In this document: positions 52,361 to 61,287 of the stretch, in pieces
How positions within the stretch are numbered: position 1 is the first letter of the stretch
How the letters are laid out: each line of letters starts with the position of its first letter
NCBI GenBank assembly: GCA_025765615.1
Contig: JAIVFJ010000008.1
Coordinates: 434,001 to 498,000 of the forward strand
DNA from: Zopfochytrium polystomum
Lineage: Eukaryota > Chytridiomycota > Chytridiomycetes > Chytridiales > Chytridiaceae
Reading direction: 5' to 3'
DNA length: 64,000 nucleotides
The notes under the pieces: generated by a model
Database searches by the model: none
What the model saw: the letters and a program-made list of their open reading frames with translations, nothing else
Told to the model about the DNA's origin: nothing
Position numbers and translations under genes: made by a program

Positions 52361-53141
52361 AAGCAACTGTGTTTTATATTTTAATCACACTTTTATTTTA
52401 TCCTTACTCATTTTGTTACAATATCCTTACGCGTTATGTTCGTATTTTTAGAAGCTGCACTCAGTGCGTTTTCCGCGTTTTCTCATTGACTTAGATTATC
52501 AATATATTCGCAATTGTCACCTTCCAATTAGGGAAGTAGTTTTCACAGCATAAATAGCGGAATTCCGTGGTGGTGTCTTTCGGTGCTCGGCATAATTCAT
52601 TACCCTGCACCTCACTATCCTGCTGGGTTCCACTACTGTTCTACTTATGCTCTGCTCAAAATTCCGCTCAGCAGAGTTCCACAGAAACAACAGAATTCTG
52701 TGGTGGTGTCTTTCGGCACTTGGCATAATTTTATTGCCTTTCACCTCCCACGCCCCACAGAGTGCCACTCAACGGAGTTCCGCCCAATGGAATTCCCCTC
52801 TACACACCCATCTCCGGACAAAGTAGTGTCTGCCCCACGAGTTTGGATTGTTTCCATTACTCACAGGGTGCCACTTTGATCACACTCTGGTGTCTCTCTT
52901 GTGTTCCATGTCTCTCCCTGTCTCTCCTGTTAAGGGCAGGGTTTGAAACAACAAAATCAGACAATTTCAATTGTCTGACCCTCCCTATGAGCTTGTTGAT
53001 ATGAGTGTATGTGGTGAAATGGTGAAATATTGCGTAAAAATAATGGAAAAATACGCAAAACATATCTGTATTTATTACAACATAAAGAGTAAAATATTTT
53101 TGAAAGCATCTTCACAAAACTTGCTTTTTGAAAAACCCAAC
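52361..53141. other. AT-rich interval with a short direct repeat, no gene
   Basis: AT-rich at 52370-52520. A segment of about 40 bp with GTGGTGGTGTCTTTCGG occurs twice (about 52568 and 52701). No coding evidence. Confidence 0.45.
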
Positions 53142-53649
53142 AATGTCCTCCTTGTCCCTGACTTCGCCCTCGGACCCGACTGTGGCCTCAACGGGTCATG
53201 GATTCCTGCGTTCCAAAGTCTCGACTGTTGCACAGCCTGACCCACCCAAGGTTGCCTCTCGTGCCCCCATTGACATCTCTGCTGCAGCTGGAGCAAAGAT
53301 GGCTGCTGCCCAAGCTTCACACCCTGGTCCCTCTGTTGTCACTGGTGGGCCTTTCAGTACGAGTACAGCTGGCACCAATCGTTTTGTGGAGGCCCTTCGG
53401 CCCACCCCCTGAGTCTGTGCAACAAGTTGCTCCTGCTGGTGCTTCTGTTATGGCTCCATCAGCCTTGCTGCATGGACTTGAAGCACCCACCAAGAAGAAT
53501 CCTTCTGGTATTCCAGTCTACATCCTTGCTGCAATGCGCACAACCGAGCCTGAGGAACTGAAGTCTGACAAACCTTACCCTCTGTCTACCCTCATGGCAG
53601 AGACTAAGATTTCGCCTTCCAGGTCTGATGATCGTCCACCTAACCCTTC
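53142..53649 (+). pseudogene. ORF start interrupted by LINE copy 2, unknown
   Basis: ATG 53142 opens MSSLSLTSPSDPTVASTG, an Ala/Pro/Ser-rich frame that shifts near 53395 to QQVAPAGASVMAPSALLHGL and runs to RSDDRPPNPS at the LINE edge. It may be the N-terminus of an element protein. Confidence 0.35.
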
Positions 53650-54206
53650 TCAAGAGACACTCAAGACTGCACCCTCCACCACCACCACCCTCCACCATCT
53701 TGCCACTGCCCTCCACCGCCTTCCCACTGCCAGATCGACGTCAGATCAACGTCAGATTGTTGTCAGATCGACTTCAGATTGACTCCAGAACCCTCCACCA
53801 CCACCCTCCACCGCCTTGCCACTGCCAGATTGACGTCAGATCTTCATCAGATCGTCAGATCATCGTCCGGTCAACGTCAGATTGACTCCAGATCGTCAGA
53901 TTGTCAGATCATCGTCAGGTTAACATCAGATTTTTGTCAGATTGTCTCCAGATCATCAGATCATTGTCAGATTGTTGCCAGATTGACTCCAGATGCCTGA
54001 TTGTTGTCAGATTGCCAGATCATCATCCGATTGTTGTCAGATTTTCTTCCGATCCTCAGATCATCTCCAGATTGCTGCCAGATCACCTCCAGCAATCGCT
54101 GTCCTCGCCCCCCAAACCAGACTGCATCACCCCCTTCACCACCACAACCACATTGCAACCACATCACAACCTTTGTGCTGAATTGGGATTGGTACCCCCC
54201 TATTTC

Positions 54207-55839
54207 ATGAGCGGCCCACCTCCCTCCATGTTCTTCGGCACCCACGCTGATCAACACATATTGACAATCACCACTCAGCCAGACCCCACTATTGCCCCAC
54301 TCACTGAACTTGACGTCCTACGCTTCACCTCCACTTGCAACCTCACCATCCAACAGCGGCCCTTGCTCTCAAAGGACCAGACTTCTTACTCGCTCCACCT
54401 TCTGCATCCTTTGTCAGACGAACAGGCTGCCTGTCTTCAGACCACATCCCCACACATTAAATTTTCTTACACCTGTGGACTACCAGCTGCCGCCACAGAA
54501 TTCACCAACAAACCTGCCAACCAACTCGTCCTCCAACACCTGGCTCCTGGAACTACTGGAAAAAACTTTGATGAGCTAAAGGACTCCCTGCGTCATGCCA
54601 TCACCTCTGCTTTATCCTCGTGCGGCTCCATAATGGCTATTCATTTTGCACACCACCAGCTTTCCGCCTCCGCATCTGCCACAGTTCTTTTTGACGGCCC
54701 TCCTCACAATCCCCCTCAGTTCATAACTATTATGGGTGCGGGTGTCACAATTCGACCACTGGAACCTTCTGCAGAAAACCAGCGGCGAATCAGTGATGAA
54801 AGCAACGCACAGCTGTCCTTTATAACATTCGTCGCTCCACAAGTATCTATGACCTTGAGGCCATCCAATATGAGTTTGGGTGCACATCAGTTCGCATTCC
54901 CAGATTCTTCAACTCAGCAAAGGGCACCGCTGGCCTTTCGTCGTCTGCCCATTTTGTTTTTACAACCCATGCATTGATGTTGCAAAAAACTAACCAATCA
55001 GTTGTCTTCAATGGCCGTGCACTCCCATTTCACCCACTCCAAAAGGAAGATTTCACTCCCTTCCCCTGCTGTCGCCGTTGTGGAAACTCCAACCATACCT
55101 CTCAATCTTGCAAAACTGGCCGCCCCTCTGGCTCACTCCTTAACCAAGCCACTTCAGCAGATTCCAAAGACAACAGCCAGACAGCTCAGGCCCCACCTGT
55201 CCCACCTGTCCCCCCTTCTGTCCCTCCTCCAGAGCTGCAGTCAATTTTGAAGGTCCTTGAAAACATCCAGCAACAGCTTCACGCACAACAGACCTCCTTG
55301 CGCACAGAGCTGAAAGAGCATCAGATCTCAGTACGCACTGGCATCCAAAAACTCACCACTCAGCTTACCCAACTTGAGCCAATCCCTGCAGCACTGGAAC
55401 ACGGCTTAGCAAAGGTGGACCACGACATTCAGAGACTTGCAGTTGCAGCAGCCAACGTGGATACTTCACTCAAAAACCATGCTGGCGCCATCCAAAACCT
55501 AAATCAGCGAGTCACCACACTGGAGCCACTCACTGCACAATTTTGGACAGCTGCCTCACTGCAGTGGACACAACCACCCAGCTCCTCAGCTCTCGCCTCC
55601 AGACAATTGAAGAATGGTTGAAATACAATGACCCAATTGATGAGGACCTTGACGACTGTTCCTCCGCTGAACCTTCTTCTACTACTACTGTCCCAGCTCG
55701 ATCAGCTGTCACCACACACCCAAGCTCCAGTTCCTCTTCAACTCCTCCCAACAGAACTGTCCCCAAACCTGCCCCCAAACCTGCCCCCAAACCTGCCCCT
55801 AAACCTGCCCCAAAAACTGCCTCAAAAACCAGGAACACT
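54207..55839 (+). pseudogene. LINE ORF1, copy 2
   Basis: ATG 54207 (MSGPPPSMFFGTHAD). It has the same two -1 frame changes as copy 1: before SIYDLEAI near 54815, and before LDSCLTAVDTT near 55540. The knuckle is CRRCGNSNHTSQSC. The PKPA tail is cut by Harbinger-1 after RNT. Confidence 0.75.
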
Positions 55840-55942
55840 GGACCACTTCCAAAAATCAACGCATTTCACAAAATGCGTCTGACACATTTGCTCTTGCATT
55901 CGTCGTCGCAAATGTGCAATTGCGTTGCATTGCATTTGGAAC

Positions 55943-57478
55943 ATGACGAAAACAATTTTTGTTCGAATGATAAAAGCAAAAGCGGCAGCAAAGAGACGAA
56001 GACCGGCGGCATCTCGGCTGACAAAGAAGAACGCAGGTGGATTGAAAGGAGTCTCACCCAAAGGGCGAGGCACCAGTATGCGTAAAGAGGAGTTGGATTT
56101 GATGTTCAAGATGATTGAAAGGCATCTTCCAGCTGGTAAAAACGAGTGGATGAAGGTGCACAAAGACTTTAATGCTGAACGAAAGAGAGGTTGGTGCTAC
56201 CGAGCGATGGAGACTTTGAATCGTAAGTATAAAACCCTCAAAAACAAACCGAAGGATACAGGCAAGCTGATCCATGATCAATTAGCAACTTATACGTTGG
56301 CAGGATCCACGGTGATGCCTCCTGAAGTGAAGAGAGCAAAACAGCTCAGCCTTTTGATTGATCAGGCAAATGGGGTGGAGCAGGTTGATGATGACAACAA
56401 CGACCAGCCTGACACAGCAGATGAAGACAATGGTGGGGACGAGGAGGAGCAGTTGTCTGATGGAGTTGACGAGGAGATGGGGGGAGACGATGAGCTCTCA
56501 AGCTCTGGGACTGATGTCGACTTTTTTGAAGATCGCAGCAATGGTGGAGAAGAGGAGCCTCATGCAGTCGATATTGAGGCAATTCTGGCAGAAGCTGACA
56601 GCTGCCTAGACGAAGCAAGGGCAGCTTCGCCGGGAGATTGGGTTTGACAGGACTCAGGAATCTCCAGATCAATCAGCACTGGATGTCATCGCACCCTCCA
56701 GCACAGCTGATCTGGGCCAGGGTATGTCTGCATGAGTCGCTGTATTCTTTTGCTGTCATCTTTCACCATCCTCACTAATATTGACTTTCACAACTTCAAG
56801 ACGACCCGATTGCTATTCGTGAGATTCCTGATCCTTCAAATGCTGCGTCTGAGTCTTCAACACCCTCTCATCGAAGCTTGAGGGGAGCACAACAAAGTAT
56901 TATTGGTCACCTTGCTCGATCACTGCGTTTGCTGATCCTACCTTTGCCTTGCTCGCCTCATCCCTTTTCCCCCTCATCCCACCCCAAAAGCGCCAGCTTG
57001 TCATTCTGTCAGCTCTGATATCCGGGCGACCCATCGTACAGGCAGGACTCCATCTGAGCTGGCTGAGCTCTCGTTGCGCCTTCAGAGTGACAGTCCAACG
57101 TCAACTCTGTCACAAACAGCGAAAACACGACGCAAAATCGACCACGTTATCAGCAGTATAACTGATGGCGACGATCAGGGACAACGAGACCTTCTTCAGG
57201 TACTTGTTGTAATGGAGAGGCAAGCCGCTGAACAGAGGGAGGAGCGTGATCGCCTGGAACGTCGAGAGCGCGAAGAGAACGAACGCAAACAGGAAGAGAA
57301 CAATCGCAAGTGGGAGGAGCGAGACAGGCTTGATCGAAAGGAGAAGGAGGAAAGTGACCACTGTGATCGCTTAGACCGCGAAGAACGAGAGCGCAAGAGG
57401 GAGGAGGAGCGTGAGGAGAGAGAGCGTAGGAGGGAAGAAAGGTTTGTGATGATGTTTGGGAATCGTAACAGTGGTTGA
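55943..57478 (+). CDS. Harbinger-1 Myb/SANT-like protein
   Basis: ATG 55943. A basic start (AKAAAKRRRPAASRLTKK) is followed by a Myb/SANT-like trihelix (MRKEELDLMFKMIERHLPAG, EWMKVHKDFNAERKRGWCYRA) and an acidic linker up to a stop at 56647. Later exons, after an intron starting GTATGTC at about 56720, lead to a C-terminal coiled coil with repeated EERDRLERRE units, ending NSG at 57478. Exact splice sites between 56600 and 57090 are unresolved. Role as for other Harbinger Myb proteins: nuclear import and end binding of the transposase. Confidence 0.65.
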
Positions 57479-57649
57479 AGGATGGAATGAAAGCAGGGCA
57501 CATCATGTATTCTTTAAGATACTTTCAGTTGACTTCCACCACAGGCTCTCATCGTGTTTGCATCCTCACACACACTCATCGTCGTCATTGCGAACCTTAT
57601 ATAGGGGAATACGTATGGTGAGTGGGTATCTGCTGCCTCCTCAGCATCT

Positions 57650-58855
57650 CACCAAAAACGCTTCGAATTTGGCTGATCCCTGTTGATCGCACTTGGTAAT
57701 TGAACAAGCGGTAGATGTTGATCAATCGCATGCCTCGTACTATCTTGCAGGATGGTAATGGAAGCTGAAGGACCCGGTAGCACTAAGATGCCGAGCCCAT
57801 TCCCCACTCTGCTGCCTGCCTGATTGACGTGATTGCACTGCAAAGGGCTTCAAGTGCAAGTCGGGTCTCAGGGGAGGATCGATTCAAATCACCCTCTTTG
57901 AGCGGAGTGATGATCCTCTGGAAGGCATTACCTGTAACCAGAAAGGCAGAGTCTGCAGTGATGGCATAGCCTGGACACATATACCGATCATCTGAAAGCT
58001 TCTCCACTAGTGGCTGCACGATATCGCCATCGTTCCATGATCCAGGGCAGTTCATGCGCACCCACACCAGTGTCCCGTCCACGCCGTAGCAGAATACACC
58101 TGTGATGAGGGGAGCATGTAGCCAGCCTTACTTACCCTTAGATGACAGCTTCAAGGGGGAAGGATGGGTAGATGGATCGCTGGTGGGGAGCGATCGATGG
58201 AGGGGTTGGGGACACAATCCTCACCATTGTACAGAGCATTCTGACGATCGGGATGGGTCGGTGAGTGCACTCGATAGTTCTTCCCATCGACAAAGCCCCA
58301 CACATTCTGCAAAAGCGGCTCCTTCAACGCCACAAGAGATGCCCACTCTTGTTGCTGATTGTGCGATGGAAAGGAAATTCGAGCATCCTGCATTTGTGAG
58401 AGAGTAATCCTCAGGGCGATCTCAGCCTTCCTCATTGTTCATGACAGGGTTGAAGTTGGCACACCAAAAATGAACGAGAGGGTTTTAAGCTCAAGTGCGG
58501 AAGAGTAGAAGATTAGGATGCACCCAAGAACAGCATACTTGTCTGCAAGCTTCGCTGGGCAGCCTCTTCTTCCTGGGCCAGATCGGATAAGGTAGTGTCA
58601 GGCAAAGTTTGTCAAGAGGGTGTTGAACGCAGGAACATCAAGAGAGGTCATTGCAACGAAAGCTGACCGGTCCAGACTATGGTAGAGCCGATACCATGGC
58701 GAACTGTTCTCATCGATGAGAGATCGGATTGTGAGGGTGTAAGAATCTCGAAGCATCATCCACAGCTGAAGTAGATAGGCCAAATTTCGTATGCGACGCC
58801 GTTGCTCCAGCATTTTTGTCACGAGATGAAGGACAACCGCTTGTGCCCAACGCAT
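57650..58855 (-). pseudogene. Harbinger-1 transposase (DDE_Tnp_4 type)
   Basis: Minus strand from about ATG 58855. The helix-turn-helix region (CPAKLADKYAVLGCIL ... SFIFGVPTSTLS) comes first, then catalytic block one, VWGFVDGKNYRV. An intron follows, then GSWNDGDIV, block two GYAITADSAFLVTGN, and a terminal AAEWGMGS that may hold the third acidic residue. TGA at about 58598-58600 interrupts the frame between two coding stretches, so the copy is probably inactive unless an intron removes it. Confidence 0.75.
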
Positions 58856-59068
58856 TTCTCTGGTTTTTGGAACACCCAGCAAGGCAAGTGGCAGGATCCT
58901 ACTGTGCAATTGCACATTTGCGACAGCGAATGTGAGAGCAAACGTGTCAGAGGCATTTTGTGAAATGCGTTGATTTTTGGAAGTGGTCCACTGCCTCAAC
59001 TTGACCAATATTCTTATTCAATCTTTTGTGAAAGCCCCTTTGCTACTGATATCACTCTTATTTCTTCA

Positions 59069-59094
59069 AAAAAAAAAAAAAAAAAAAAAAAAAA
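59069..59094 (+). repeat. A tract between LINE ORF1 and ORF2, copy 2
   Basis: About 26 A residues at the same position as in copy 1. Confidence 0.85.
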
Positions 59095-59137
59095 CAGAGA
59101 CATTATTAGCAGGACTTCCTGCACCACTTAGTCAACT

Positions 59138-59931
59138 ATGTCAACTAGCCCTGTGTCTAGCACACCACCACCCCTCCCTCGCTTTGCGACTTGGAACATC
59201 CGTCGTGCCTTCCCCACCAAGGCTGCATCTATCTTCCACTGGCTCGATCACACCAAAACCACCATCCTTGCCATTCAAGAAACTGGCTGCTCTGACACAG
59301 AGGCCACCCACTCCATTTGTCACATCACTAGGAATTACAAAGGTTTCTTCATATCCTCCACCCCCTCCCGTCACGCTGGCGTTGGTTTCATCATTTCATC
59401 TTCCCTGGCACCACACATCACTGACGTCTCAGACTTTGGAACTCGTGCCATTGCCCTCACCTTATCTTTTGCTCGACGCTCCATCCTCCTGTGAAATATT
59501 TACTGGCCTGCTGACCCCCAATCTGAGGAACTCCCTGACTTGCAAAAATGGTGCAACTCTCTTGCCTCATCTGACTCCACCTCACCCCACCAAGCCTACT
59601 GGTTTGGTGACTGGAATGCCATCACTGACCCCCTTGACCACTCCACCAGAGCCCCAACACCTACTTCCCGCCATGGGTTCCTCCCCACCCTCTCCCTGAA
59701 AGGCTTTGTTGATTCCTTTAGACACCTGCACCCAGACTTACCCTCTTACACACACACTGCTGGCTCCTACTCCTCTTGTTTGGACAGCATTTGGCTCTCA
59801 CCCCCTGCTCTTGACTACGTCACTGAAGCTAACATTTCTTCTCCACTTGAAGAGCCCCATCTCACTGACACTTCAGACCACCTCCCCTTCAACATAATTC
59901 TTGCTTCCTCCCCCTTCCACACTTTTCCCTT
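59138..59931 (+). pseudogene. LINE ORF2, endonuclease part, copy 2
   Basis: The same endonuclease as copy 1, here without the two-base insertion, so DSIWLSPPALDYV and TSDHLPF are in frame with GDWNAITD. A C-to-T change makes TGA at 59492-59494 (CGA in copy 1). Cut by the copia-2 LTR. Confidence 0.82.
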
Positions 59932-61123
59932 TCGATGAAATCCCACCCAGGACTGGAGGGACTTGGTGTGTGTGGGGATGAAGAGAGAGAGAGAGAGAGA
60001 GAGCAGTGATGATGGAAAAGGGAGAGGAGTGAGAGGATGGAGAGAGGAGAGAGGAGTCAGTGGGCAGAGATGGAAGAGAGAGCAAATGGAGGAAGAGAGA
60101 TTGGCTTGTTTTGCACTGGATTCTGTCAAAGCAGCAAGGAGGGGGTTGGATTCCTTTTTTGATCTCTGTGAGAGGTTGCTGCTTTTATACTCCTGCAGGT
60201 TGGAGCCATCAGAAAACAGAGAGAGCAGTGGGCTGCACAGAGCAGGCCACAGAAATGAGATAAAACAGGCTGAGCACCAACCCCCAGCCTGGGCTAAGTA
60301 CCCATTCAGGGCTGAGTACCACCCAGGGCTGGGCATCACTCAGGGCTGAGTACCAGCCAGGGCTAAGTACCAGCCTGGGCTGAGCACCACCCAGGGCTGA
60401 GTACCAGCCTGGGCTGTGCACCACCCAGGGCTAAGTACCAGCCAGGGCTGAGTACCACCTTGGGCTGAGCACTTTGTCTGGGCTGAGTACCACCAGGAAC
60501 CAATTTACAGCTTGTTTGAGAAACAGTTGCTTGTAAATTGGTTTGGTTGTTTCCAAATCAGGAAGCTTGTTTGGGAGACAAGCCGCTTTTTTCCTTGTTT
60601 TTAGAAATCCAATGATTGGTGCAATCTCTGGTGAGCTCAGTTTTTATCTCACTTTTAGAAATGCCCTGTTGCATTGCTCAGATTGCACAGCACAGCAGGA
60701 AAGCTGGAATTCCAGATCAGGAAGCGGAATTCCGGTGCAGAGAGAGGAATTCCAGATCAGGAAGCGGAATTCCGATGCAAAAGGGCGGAATTCCGGTGCA
60801 GAGAGCGGAATTCCGGAGCCTGGGGCAGTGGTACACTGCTTCTGCATGCTTGCTGTGCTGTGTTACATGTGCAGAGTGCGTAGTTTGCGCGTTTTTGTGC
60901 ATGTTCTAATTGCATTGTTCCTACCGGTAGGATGAACAAAGCTAGAACAACAGCCGCCTTTGCCTATCTCTTTTTATTGAGAACAGATTAGCCCTTCCGA
61001 GCGCCCCATTCAAGTATTGAATCTACTGAGCCCTTCAAACACCCCATCCAATGTGATTGGATGGAGTTCTCAAAGGGATCATCAGTAACGGGCGTAGTGT
61101 ACCCCGTGGGTCGAATCTCAACA
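59932..61123 (-). mobile_element. copia-2 3' LTR (family A, copy 3)
   Basis: 1192 bp in minus orientation, with about 13 units of the 17-bp repeat (60290-60500), the GGAATTCCG block (about 60705-60815) and a TATAAAAG box (about 60182-60190, minus sense). Its outer end reads TCGATGAAA instead of TGATGAAA, a one-base insertion. Confidence 0.9.
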
Positions 61124-61287
61124 CACCCCCGCAATAGAAAGAGAGGGGGCAACTGTTTCTCCTGGAGTACATGGCCGTCCAACAATGCCAGCCAAGCAGT
61201 GGGACTCGAACCCACCCAGGTACCCCCCTACACTTGTGAAAACCTGCATGAACCCACAAGTGTAGCTGGAGAAGCCAGAGAGAGCCT
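61124..61287 (-). other. copia-2 3' untranslated region
   Basis: Minus strand between the pol stop and the LTR. It contains an 8-bp hairpin (CACTTGTG...CACAAGTG) and a T-arm-like segment GTGGGTTCGAGTCCCAC. The matching acceptor stem is absent, so it is not a tRNA gene. Confidence 0.5.

Larger units (their letters stand above)
55840..58989 (+). mobile_element. Harbinger-1: PIF/Harbinger element
   Basis: 3150 bp. Terminal inverted repeats begin GGACCACTTCCAAAAATCAA and continue with few mismatches for about 84 bp. The target duplication is ACT (55837-55839 and 58990-58992). The undisrupted site is seen in LINE copy 1 at about 13625 (AACACTGCCTC). A plus-strand Myb-like gene and a minus-strand transposase converge, the usual two-gene layout. 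Confidence 0.9.
53650..59931 (+). mobile_element. Tad-like LINE, copy 2 (with nested Harbinger)
   Basis: Matches copy 1 from the 5' array through ORF1, the A tract and the endonuclease. Harbinger-1 occupies 55840-58989. The copia-2 LTR cuts it at 59932, inside ORF2 after the catalytic SDH block. ORF1 is uninterrupted at the site where gypsy-1 sits in copy 1. Confidence 0.82.

Noticed and set aside
61190..61270. tRNA gene suggested by GTGGGTTCGAGTCCCAC on the minus strand
   Set aside because: The T-arm is perfect, but no matching acceptor stem, D-arm or anticodon arm can be formed at the required distances.
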